Source: Candidatus Brachybacterium merdigallinarum | GTDB lineage: Bacteria > Actinomycetota > Actinomycetes > Actinomycetales > Dermabacteraceae | Reading direction: 5' to 3' | Length of the DNA stretch: 46,136 nucleotides | NCBI GenBank assembly: GCA_019115335.1 | Contig: DXDT01000188.1 | Coordinates: 1-46,136, forward strand | In this document: positions 39,767 through 46,136 of the stretch, piece by piece | Layout: every line of letters begins with the position of its first letter | Position numbering within the stretch: the stretch's first letter is position 1 | Translations under genes and position numbers: made by a program | The notes under the pieces: model-generated | Told to the model about the DNA's origin: nothing | Seen by the model: the letters and a program-made list of their open reading frames with translations, nothing else | The model's database searches: none

Positions 39767-40759
39767 GTGGCTAGATTCATCGCCATCCGCACGCTCACGT
39801 ACCTGATCCTCGCGTTCGTCGCGACCAGCTTCGCCTACCTGCTGGCGGCCTCGCTGATGAACCCCGAAGCGGTGCTGTACCCCCCGATCGCGACCAACCC
39901 GGTCCCGGCCGAGACCGCGCAGCAGTACCTCAACGTGCGCAACGTCAACCCCGACACCCCCCTGTTCGAGCGCTACGCGACCTGGCTCGGCGGCCTGATC
40001 CGCGGCGACATGGGCCTGACCACCGGCACCGACCGCCAGCTGCTCGAGGTCACCGACGTGATCCTCTCGCGGGTCCCGATCAGTCTGCAGCTCGTGGTCA
40101 TCGGCACCGTCATCGGCACCGTCGCCGGCGTGGCGCTGGGCATGTGGGCCGCGGTCAACCGCAACGGGATCGGCGACCGCCTCTCCACCCTCCTGGCCTT
40201 CGTGGTGCTGTCCCTGCCCACCCCGGTCATCATCCTGACCGTCCAGCAGACCAACGAGTTCATCGGCAACCGCAGCGGATTCAAGCTGCCCGCCATCAAC
40301 CGCGTGAACCCGCTGCTGACCGAGGGCACCTGGGCCTATACCGAATATCAACTGCTCGCGCTGATCATGCCCACCATCGTGCTGGCGCTCGCCGGCGCCG
40401 CCTCCTACTCGCGGTACATGAAGGTCACCACCCTGGACGTGCTGGGCAGCGACTACCTGCGCACCGCCCGCGCGAAGGGCCTCACCCGCTCCCAGGCGAT
40501 GCGCCGCCACGGCCTGCGGATGGCGCTGATCCCGATGGGCCAGTACTTCGCCTTCGCCGTCGGCGCGGCGTTCACCGGCTCGCTGTTCGTCGAGCTGATG
40601 TTCAACTGGGAAGGGGTGGGCCGGTACGCGATCTCCTCGATCGCGCTGGCCGATGTCAACGGCACCGCCGGCGTGGTGCTCTACACGGCGGCCCTCACCC
40701 TGCTCTCCGCGACCTTCGCCGACATCCTGCAGGCCGCTCTCGACCCGAGGATCCGGTGA
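39767..40759 (+). CDS. Peptide/nickel-type ABC transporter permease (DppB/OppB family)
   Basis: 330 aa inner-membrane permease, first gene of a dipeptide/oligopeptide-type importer. The first helix (about 8-29) is followed by a periplasmic domain of about 70 residues ending in FERYATWLGGLIRGDMGLTTGT, the usual DppB segment; five further helices follow. The EAA loop reads DYLRTARAKGLTRSQAMRRHGLRMALIP (about 226-254, shown in pieces). GTG 39767 has AGGAG five nt upstream. The stop lies four nt before the second permease gene. A 12-bp word ATGCAGGACCGC occurs twice upstream (39692 and 39739), perhaps from a short duplication. Confidence 0.93.
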   Translation: MARFIAIRTLTYLILAFVATSFAYLLAASLMNPEAVLYPPIATNPVPAETAQQYLNVRNVNPDTPLFERYATWLGGLIRGDMGLTTGTDRQLLEVTDVILSRVPISLQLVVIGTVIGTVAGVALGMWAAVNRNGIGDRLSTLLAFVVLSLPTPVIILTVQQTNEFIGNRSGFKLPAINRVNPLLTEGTWAYTEYQLLALIMPTIVLALAGAASYSRYMKVTTLDVLGSDYLRTARAKGLTRSQAMRRHGLRMALIPMGQYFAFAVGAAFTGSLFVELMFNWEGVGRYAISSIALADVNGTAGVVLYTAALTLLSATFADILQAALDPRIR

Positions 40760-40763
40760 TCTC

Positions 40764-41777
40764 ATGACGAACCCCTCTGACATGCGATCCACGGACGACG
40801 CCGCTCAGCTGGCCCACGAGACGGACCCCTCCGAGAACCCGCTGATGGGCAACCCGGACTACGCCCCCGGGGCGGAGGACGCGACGGCACCGCCCGGCGG
40901 TCCGGCCATCGAGTCGATGGGCCGCGGCGAGCTGCTGCGGCGCCGCTTCCTGCGCAGCCGCAGCGGCTGGGTCGGGATGGTGGTCTTCACGATCCTGGTG
41001 CTGATGGCGATCTTCGCGCCGATGTTCTACCAGTACGAGCCGTTCGACCGCGACCTGCGCAATGTGCTCTCCGGCCCCACCCAGTACCACTGGTTCGGGG
41101 TCGACGACCGCGGCTACGACATCTTCGCCCGCACCATGGAGGGCCTGCGGATCTCGCTGATGATCGGCATCGGCACCGCCGTGCTCACCTCGATCCTCGC
41201 CCTGCTGGTGGGCACCACCGCCGGGTTCGTCAGCGGCAAGGGCAAGTGGGGCGCCTTCGTCGACGGCGGCCTGGTCAACGTGATCAACCTGTTCCTGGTG
41301 ATCCCCTCGATGCTGCTGCTGATGCTGTTCAGCCCGATCCTGCAGCAGGCCACCTGGCTGTGGCTGATCCCGCTGCTGGCGCTGTTCGCCTGGATGCTCA
41401 CCGCCCGTGTGCTGCGGGCGATGACCCAGCAGCTCGTGCGGACCGAGTACGTCGAGGCCGCGAAGTTCATGGGCGTCAATCCCGTGGTCAGCATCGTCCG
41501 GCACATCATCCCCAACATCGCCAGCTGGATCATCATCGACACCACCCTCGGGGTCAGCGCCGCGATCCTCGGGGAGACCGGCCTGTCCTTCATCGGCTTC
41601 GGCATCCAGTACCCGAACGTGTCGCTGGGCACCGTGCTGCAGGAGTACAACATCGCCTATCCCCACACCTGGGTGCTGCCCGCGGCGGTGCTCGCCGCCC
41701 TGATCATCTCCATCAACCTGATGGGTGAAGCGCTGCGTGACGCCCTGGATCCGACCAGCGGCTCGAGCCGGATCTGA
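40764..41777 (+). CDS. Peptide/nickel-type ABC transporter permease (DppC/OppC family)
   Basis: 337 aa. A hydrophilic N-terminus of about 60 residues with many Pro and Glu leads to LLRRRFLRSRSGWVGMVVFTILVLMAIFAP (OppC_N region) and to WFGVDDRGYDIFARTMEGLRISLMIGIGTAVL, both typical of DppC. The EAA loop YVEAAKFMGVNPVVSIVRHIIPN is complete (about 230-252). C-terminal ETGLSFIGFGIQYPNVSLGTVLQEY is conserved in the family. The start at 40764 is four nt after the preceding stop, so the two permeases are co-translated. The ribosome-binding site is weak (GGTGATCTC). Confidence 0.94.
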   Translation: MTNPSDMRSTDDAAQLAHETDPSENPLMGNPDYAPGAEDATAPPGGPAIESMGRGELLRRRFLRSRSGWVGMVVFTILVLMAIFAPMFYQYEPFDRDLRNVLSGPTQYHWFGVDDRGYDIFARTMEGLRISLMIGIGTAVLTSILALLVGTTAGFVSGKGKWGAFVDGGLVNVINLFLVIPSMLLLMLFSPILQQATWLWLIPLLALFAWMLTARVLRAMTQQLVRTEYVEAAKFMGVNPVVSIVRHIIPNIASWIIIDTTLGVSAAILGETGLSFIGFGIQYPNVSLGTVLQEYNIAYPHTWVLPAAVLAALIISINLMGEALRDALDPTSGSSRI

Positions 41778-41798
41778 GACGAGCCGAGGAGATCACCC

Positions 41799-43592
41799 AT
41801 GACTGAACCGATCCTGTCCGTGAGGGACCTCAGCGTCACCTTCCCCTCCGAGTACGGCACCGTCCAGGCCGTCAGGAACCTCTCCTACGACGTGCACAAG
41901 GGCGAGGCCCTCGCGATCGTCGGCGAATCCGGCTCCGGCAAGTCCGTCAGCTCCCTGGCGGTGATGGGGCTGCTGCCCCGCACCGCGACGATCAGCGGCG
42001 AGATCGACCTGCTGGGCCGGCAGATGTTCACCCTGAACGACAAGCAGCTCTCCGATCTGCGCGGCAACGTGCTCTCGATGGTCTTCCAGGACCCGCTCTC
42101 GGCCCTGACCCCGGTGTACACGGTGGGCAGCCAGATCGCCGAGGTCGTGCGGATCCACCATCCTGACGTGTCGAAGGAGCAGGCCCACGGCCGCGCGATC
42201 GAGCTGCTGGACGCGGTGGGGATCCCCGAGCCGCAGCGTCGCGCGAACCAGTACCCGCACGAGTTCTCCGGCGGCATGCGCCAGCGCGCCGTGATCGCGA
42301 TGGCGATCGCGAACGAGCCCGAGCTGATCATCGCCGACGAGCCCACCACCGCCCTGGACGTGACGATCCAGGCACAGGTGATGAGCCTGCTGAAGTCCGC
42401 CCAGGAGCTGCTGGGCGCCGCGACCATCCTGATCACGCACGATATGGGCGTGGTCGCCGGCTTCGCCGATCGCGTGCTGGTGATGAAGGACGCGCAGCTG
42501 GTCGAGACCGGTGGGGTCGACGACATCTTCTACCGGCCCCGCGAGGAGTACACCCGCAGCCTGCTCTCCGCCGTGCCCCGCGTGGACCTGCAGAAGTCGG
42601 GCACGACCGACTCCGGCAGCCAGAGCGTGGCCGGCACCGCCTTCCGCGCTCTCGCCCGCGAGGAGGGCGAGGTCGCCCCCCGCGAGCAGCGCTCGACGGT
42701 CCTCGAGGTCGAGGATCTCCAGCGGATCTACCCCATCACCAAGGGGGCGCTGGTGCGCCGCAAGGTCGGCGAGCAGCGTGCGGTCGACGGCATCTCCTTC
42801 GACATCCGCGAGGGGGAGTGCCTGGCCCTGGTCGGCGAGTCCGGCAGCGGGAAGACCACCACCCTGATGGAGATCATGCAGCTGCGCGCCCCGCAGAGCG
42901 GCGCGGTGCGCATCGACGGCAAGGACACCCGGGCCCTGTCCCGGGCCGAGCGCTCCGCGATGCGCGCCCGCGTGACCATGGTGTTCCAGGATCCGATGGC
43001 GTCCCTGGACCCGCGCATGCCGATCGGCGACATCCTCAAGGAGCCGATGCGGGTGCAGGGCTACAGCAAGCAGCGGATGGACGAGCGGGTGGACTGGCTG
43101 CTGCGGAACGTGGGGCTCACCCCGGAGCACGCCGCCCGCTATCCCACCGAGTTCTCCGGCGGGCAGCGGCAGCGCGTGGGCGTGGCCCGGGCGCTGGCCT
43201 GCGACCCGACGCTGATCGTGCTGGACGAGCCCACCTCGGCGCTGGACGTCACGGTGCAGGCCGGCGTGCTGGCCATGCTCGCGGACCTGCGCAACCGGCT
43301 CGGCGTGAGCTTCCTGTTCGTCTCCCACGACCTCTCGGTGGTCCGCCATATCTCGGATCGCATCGCGGTGATGAGGAACGGGAAGATCGTTGAGATCGGC
43401 GATACCGAGGAGGTGTTCACGAACCCGCAGCACGAGTACACCCGTGAGCTCCTCTCCGCCGTGCCGATCCCGGACCCGCAGATCGCCCGCAACCGGCGTC
43501 ACACCGAGATCGACACGGACGCCTTCGCGCGCAGTCACGTGGATGCCACGACCGACGGCGACGCCCCCGAGGGGGAGGGCCTCGCAGGCTGA
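41799..43592 (+). CDS. Dipeptide-type ABC transporter, fused double ATP-binding protein (DppD-DppF)
   Basis: 597 aa with two complete ATPase domains. First: Walker A GESGSGKS at 42-49, signature FSGGMRQRAVIAMAIA, Walker B IIADEPTTALDVT. Second: Walker A GESGSGKT at 346-353, QDPMASLDPRMPIGDIL Q-loop, signature FSGGQRQRVGVARALA, Walker B LIVLDEPTSALDV, H-loop VSHDLSV. Each domain ends with the oligopeptide-type extension (VFTNPQHEYTRELLSAVP in the second, an equivalent YTRSLLSAVP in the first). Such fusions occur in many actinobacteria and supply both ATP sites of the importer. GAGGAG eight nt before ATG 41799; 21 nt after the permease gene. Confidence 0.95.
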   Translation: MTEPILSVRDLSVTFPSEYGTVQAVRNLSYDVHKGEALAIVGESGSGKSVSSLAVMGLLPRTATISGEIDLLGRQMFTLNDKQLSDLRGNVLSMVFQDPLSALTPVYTVGSQIAEVVRIHHPDVSKEQAHGRAIELLDAVGIPEPQRRANQYPHEFSGGMRQRAVIAMAIANEPELIIADEPTTALDVTIQAQVMSLLKSAQELLGAATILITHDMGVVAGFADRVLVMKDAQLVETGGVDDIFYRPREEYTRSLLSAVPRVDLQKSGTTDSGSQSVAGTAFRALAREEGEVAPREQRSTVLEVEDLQRIYPITKGALVRRKVGEQRAVDGISFDIREGECLALVGESGSGKTTTLMEIMQLRAPQSGAVRIDGKDTRALSRAERSAMRARVTMVFQDPMASLDPRMPIGDILKEPMRVQGYSKQRMDERVDWLLRNVGLTPEHAARYPTEFSGGQRQRVGVARALACDPTLIVLDEPTSALDVTVQAGVLAMLADLRNRLGVSFLFVSHDLSVVRHISDRIAVMRNGKIVEIGDTEEVFTNPQHEYTRELLSAVPIPDPQIARNRRHTEIDTDAFARSHVDATTDGDAPEGEGLAG

Positions 43593-43610
43593 GCCGGCGG
43601 TCGGGGCCGT

Positions 43611-43682
43611 GAGGTCTCGAACATGTGACCAGGAGGTTGCGAACCGGTAACGGGCGGCGGCTATGAGGTTTCGCACGGGTGG
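43611..43682 (+). promoter_or_regulatory. Three direct repeats upstream of the peptide-binding protein promoter, possible operators
   Basis: Copies at 43611-43628, 43633-43650 and 43665-43682 fit GAGGTNNCGNACNNGTNN. Copy starts are 22 and 32 bp apart, close to two and three helical turns, so they would lie on the same face of the DNA. They end nine bp before the likely -10 box (43691-43696). This layout suggests a DNA-binding regulator; its identity is unknown. Confidence 0.5.
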
Positions 43683-43690
43683 AGTGTCCC

Positions 43691-43696
43691 TAGACT
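43691..43696 (+). promoter_or_regulatory. Putative -10 box of the peptide-binding protein gene
   Basis: TAGACT fits TANNNT. TTTCGC at 43669-43674 is a weak -35 (16-bp spacing) and lies inside the third direct repeat. Initiation near 43703 gives a leader of about 100 nt. Confidence 0.45.
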
Positions 43697-43805
43697 GTCC
43701 GCACCGCGCATGACGATGTGCCACGGCGGACATCTCCCCAGCGCGACGCATCATCACACCTGGCGGTACCGGCGATCCCGGTGCCGTGACTGAATGGAGA
43801 AACAC

Positions 43806-45542
43806 ATGCGATTCTCGCGGCGTTCCATGCTCGGAGCAACAGCGATGACGGCCTCGCTGGTGACCCTGGCGGCCTGCAGCCAGGACCCGGGCACCGGCGG
43901 GGGTGACGGGGGTTCCGACGGGGGCGGCGACGGCGGCGAAGCCATCGACGCGACCACCAACGACATCAACGCCACCGAGCGCGACGGCATGGGCCAGGGC
44001 GGCGTGCTCCGCATCGCCAACAACGCCTTCCCGGCGAACTGGAACCCGTGGCACTCGGACGGCAACGAGAAGAACACCTCCGACATCCTGCGTGCGATCT
44101 ACCCGCTGGAGCTGTGGTACTCGGATGCCGCCGGTGAGGTCACGGCGAACCCGCACTACCTCACGCGGATGGAACTCACCTCCGAGGATCCCCAGATCAT
44201 CGAGATCGAGCTCAGGGAAGGCATGACCTGGTCGGACGGCACCCCCATCGACTGGACCTCCATCGCTAACGTGTTCAACACGATGAACGGCACTCAGGAG
44301 GAGTACGGCATCGCCTCCTCCGAGGGCTACGACAAGGTCGAGTCCGTCGAGCAGGGCGAGAACGAGCTCACCGCCGTGGTCACCTTCGCCGAGCCCTACG
44401 CCGACTGGATGGGGCTTCCCGGGATCGCACCGGACTCCCTCGTGGAATCTGCCGACGCCTTCAACTCCGGCTGGCTCGCGGAGCCGCTGGTGACCGCCGG
44501 CCCGTTCAAGATCGGCCAGATCGACGCCACCAACCGCACCGTGCTCATCGAGCCGGACGAGAACTGGTGGGGCGACGCCCCGTTCCTGGACCAGGTCCTG
44601 TTCACCACCATCGAGGATCCCTCCGCGATGGCCACCAGCTTCCAGAACGGCCAGCTGGACGTCATCGAGACCACGGTCGCCGCCACCTACACCGTGGTCG
44701 AGCCGATGATCGGCAACGGGGCGACCCTGCGCCGCGCCGCCGGACCCAACTGGACCCACATCACCCTCAACGGGGTCGAGGGCCGCGCCCTCAACGACGT
44801 CGCGGTGCGTCAGGCGATCCACAAGGCGATCGACCGCGAGGAGGTGTTCCTCTCGGTGACCGCGGCCCTGCCGTACCCGGAGAACACCGAGCCCCTGAAC
44901 AACCACCTCCTGATGACCAACCAGGAGGGCTACCAGGACAACGCGGGGGACCTCGGCACCTACGACCCCGAGGGTGCCAAGGCGCTGCTCGAGGAGGCCG
45001 GCTACACCTTCGACGACGCGGGCCTCGCCTCCAAGGACGGCGCCCCGATCGAGATCAACTACGTCTACAACGACGGCTCCGCGACCAACGAGGCCGTGGT
45101 CCCGATCGTGCAGGAGGCCCTCGCAGCCATCGGCATCACGATGAACGTGCAGACCGTCCCGCCCACGGACCTGTTCACCCAGTACGTGATCCCCGGCGAC
45201 TTCGACCTCACCCTGTTCGGCTGGAACGGCACCCCGATCCTGTCCTCGGGCGATTCGATCTGGAAGACCGGCGGCGAGCAGAACTTCGGCCAGGTCAGTG
45301 ACCCGGAGTCCGACGACCTGCTGAACCAGGCCGCGGTCGAGACCGATCACGAGGCGCGCCTCGACCTGATCAACCAGGCCGATGCCGTCATCTGGCAGTC
45401 CGCCGGGGTGATCCCGCTGTGGCAGGCCTACGACTTCTTCGTCCAGCACGACGACCTCGCGAACTATGGTGCGTGGGGCTTCGAGAGCCCGGACTGGACC
45501 AAGATCGGCTACGTCGCCGGCTCGGACAAGCTGTCCGCCTGA
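43806..45542 (+). CDS. Peptide ABC transporter substrate-binding lipoprotein (SBP family 5)
   Basis: Extracytoplasmic receptor of the importer, 578 aa. Signal peptide with Arg-Arg (MRFSRRSMLG), lipobox LAAC with lipidated C24, a Gly/Asp/Ser linker to about 45, then an SBP_bac_5 fold. Family features: ELREGMTWSDGTPIDWTSIANVFNTM, LTAVVTFAEPYADWMGLPGIAP, TAGPFKIGQIDATNRTVLIEPDENWWG, VRQAIHKAIDREEVFL and DLTLFGWNGTP. ATG 43806 is preferred because GGAGA lies five nt upstream; ATG 43794 would add MEKH. It is separated from the ATPase gene by 213 nt with its own promoter and repeats, so expression can exceed that of the membrane parts. Confidence 0.95.
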   Translation: MRFSRRSMLGATAMTASLVTLAACSQDPGTGGGDGGSDGGGDGGEAIDATTNDINATERDGMGQGGVLRIANNAFPANWNPWHSDGNEKNTSDILRAIYPLELWYSDAAGEVTANPHYLTRMELTSEDPQIIEIELREGMTWSDGTPIDWTSIANVFNTMNGTQEEYGIASSEGYDKVESVEQGENELTAVVTFAEPYADWMGLPGIAPDSLVESADAFNSGWLAEPLVTAGPFKIGQIDATNRTVLIEPDENWWGDAPFLDQVLFTTIEDPSAMATSFQNGQLDVIETTVAATYTVVEPMIGNGATLRRAAGPNWTHITLNGVEGRALNDVAVRQAIHKAIDREEVFLSVTAALPYPENTEPLNNHLLMTNQEGYQDNAGDLGTYDPEGAKALLEEAGYTFDDAGLASKDGAPIEINYVYNDGSATNEAVVPIVQEALAAIGITMNVQTVPPTDLFTQYVIPGDFDLTLFGWNGTPILSSGDSIWKTGGEQNFGQVSDPESDDLLNQAAVETDHEARLDLINQADAVIWQSAGVIPLWQAYDFFVQHDDLANYGAWGFESPDWTKIGYVAGSDKLSA

Positions 45543-45570
45543 GCCTCCGACCCGCGCTGCAGCGCGACCC

Positions 45571-45606
45571 GGGAAGCCCTCGAGCCATCATGCTCGGGGG
45601 CTTCCC
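45571..45606. terminator. Hairpin terminator after the peptide-binding protein gene
   Basis: Arms 45571-45585 and 45592-45606 pair over 15 positions (one T-G pair) around the loop CATCAT. It lies 28 nt past the stop. Confidence 0.75.
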
Positions 45607-45646
45607 CCGTCCGCGGAGGTCCTTCGCGCACCCTCGCCGGCTCGGG

Positions 45647-45652
45647 CAGACT
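45647..45652 (+). promoter_or_regulatory. Putative -10 box, MoeB/ThiF-like gene
   Basis: CAGACT ends seven nt before ATG 45660, the spacing seen at the leaderless starts. A GGAG also lies four nt before the ATG, so both modes are possible. Confidence 0.35.
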
Positions 45653-45659
45653 GGAGCAC

Positions 45660-46136
45660 ATGAGCACGAGTCCTGAGACGGAGGCGCCCGGCAACGAGAC
45701 GGCGCCCCTGATCCGCGAGCGCGCGATCCCTGATGACCGTCTGCAGCGCACCGAGGGCTCGGAGGTCGCCCTCGAGGATCCCGCCGACCAGCAGCGGTAC
45801 CTGCGGCAGATGCGGCTGCCGCAGCTGGGCGCAGGCGGCCAACGACGGCTCGGGGCGGCCCGCGTCGCGGTGATCGGCGCCGGTGGCCTCGGGGCTCCGG
45901 TGCTGACGTACCTCGCCGCCGCGGGCATCGGTGAGATCACCCTGTTCGACCCGGACACCGTCGACGAGACGAACCTGCACCGGCAGGTTCTGTTCACCGG
46001 GGAGGACGTCGGGCGCTCCAAGGCGGTCGCTGCCGCCGAGCACCTGCACGCCCTGAACCCCCAGGTGCGGGTCAGCGCCGTGGTCGATGCGCTCACCCCC
46101 CGCAATGCGCTCGAGCTGCTGGCGGGCCATGACCTG
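45660..46136 (+). CDS. MoeB/ThiF-type sulfur-carrier adenylyltransferase (5' part; continues beyond window)
   Basis: First 159 residues of an E1-like enzyme that adenylylates the C-terminus of a sulfur-carrier protein such as MoaD or ThiS. After a 42-residue hydrophilic N-terminus come the family motifs QQRYLRQMRLPQLGAGGQRRL, VAVIGAGGLGAPVLTYLAAAGIG (ATP-binding glycine-rich loop), LFDPDTVDETNLHRQVLF with the conserved Asn and Arg of NLHRQ, and GRSKAVAAAEHL. The frame is open to the last base. Whether a C-terminal rhodanese domain is present (MoeZ type) cannot be seen. moeA lies upstream, which favours molybdenum cofactor synthesis over thiamine synthesis, but this is inference. Confidence 0.93.
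   Translation, partial: MSTSPETEAPGNETAPLIRERAIPDDRLQRTEGSEVALEDPADQQRYLRQMRLPQLGAGGQRRLGAARVAVIGAGGLGAPVLTYLAAAGIGEITLFDPDTVDETNLHRQVLFTGEDVGRSKAVAAAEHLHALNPQVRVSAVVDALTPRNALELLAGHDL

Noticed and set aside
41793-45449. Very long minus-strand open frame antisense to the peptide transporter genes
   Set aside because: Its translation is His/Gly/Asp/Gln-rich without domains, and the plus strand encodes clear ABC ATPase and binding-protein sequence. Such mirror frames are expected at this GC content.
1-46136. Insertion sequences, prophage, integrase or defence-island genes
   Set aside because: No transposase, integrase, phage structural, restriction-modification or toxin-antitoxin motifs found; the DUF222-HNH gene alone is not enough.

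Overview
The window is one contiguous stretch of a very GC-rich actinobacterial chromosome. Codon third positions are almost all G or C, promoters have TANNNT -10 boxes, many genes look leaderless, and the gene content (DinB/DUF664, helicase-associated XPB/Ssl2-like protein, MoxR-DUF58, DUF222-HNH) is typical of Micrococcales. Something close to Brachybacterium/Dermabacteraceae is my best guess, but that is inference from style, not a database match. Most of the window is ordinary chromosomal housekeeping and transport. I found no CRISPR array, no insertion sequence, no prophage and no recognisable defence system.

Layout. 1-894: C-terminal part of 6-phosphogluconate dehydrogenase, ending at a perfect hairpin shared with a small membrane protein. 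1.5-3.7 kb: a helicase-associated (motorless) protein. 3.75-4.7 kb: an odd tRNA-like gene with anticodon UAA but no long variable arm, then a PhzF-family pseudogene carrying an in-frame amber codon. 4.9-7.3 kb: a YggS-type PLP protein and an MFS exporter whose leader holds a terminator-like fold. 7.4-11.0 kb: a trans-sulfuration PLP enzyme followed by a complete polar amino-acid ABC importer (binding protein, permease, ATPase), probably for sulfur amino acids. 11.2-13.7 kb: a Bax-inhibitor-1 family protein and a cardiolipin synthase. 13.7-15.6 kb: two tandem paralogous single-pass membrane proteins. 15.7-17.9 kb: ThiD-like kinase and a GH3 lipoprotein, convergent.

17.9-22.8 kb: a tightly overlapping operon of a DUF4287/SRPBCC-like protein, a prolyl-oligopeptidase, a DinB-like protein and an alpha/beta hydrolase. 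22.8-26.7 kb: a Gly/Ser/Asp-rich exported protein that overlaps tail-to-tail with a DUF2079 membrane protein, then an AspT/YidE-type transporter. 26.7-29.2 kb: msrA-nanK-nanE. 29.2-31.3 kb: a less GC-biased stretch without a clear gene, followed by a DUF222-HNH (13E12-type) gene whose frame is broken at a run of seven G. 31.3-36.8 kb: a minus-strand cluster of THUMP-like methyltransferase, DUF4129, small membrane protein, MoxR ATPase, DUF58 and a membrane protein. 36.8-39.6 kb: quinone oxidoreductase, MoeA, small membrane protein. 39.8-45.5 kb: a peptide/nickel-type ABC importer (two permeases, fused double ATPase, binding protein). The binding protein has its own promoter, preceded by three direct repeats that look like operators. 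The window closes inside a MoeB/ThiF-type adenylyltransferase.

The observations I would look at first are the class I tRNA with a Leu-UAA anticodon, the G7 frameshift in the DUF222 gene, the spaced direct repeats before the peptide-binding protein, the terminator-like fold in the MFS leader, and the repeated leaderless promoter layout (a TANNNT-like hexamer exactly 6-7 nt before the start codon) at about ten genes.
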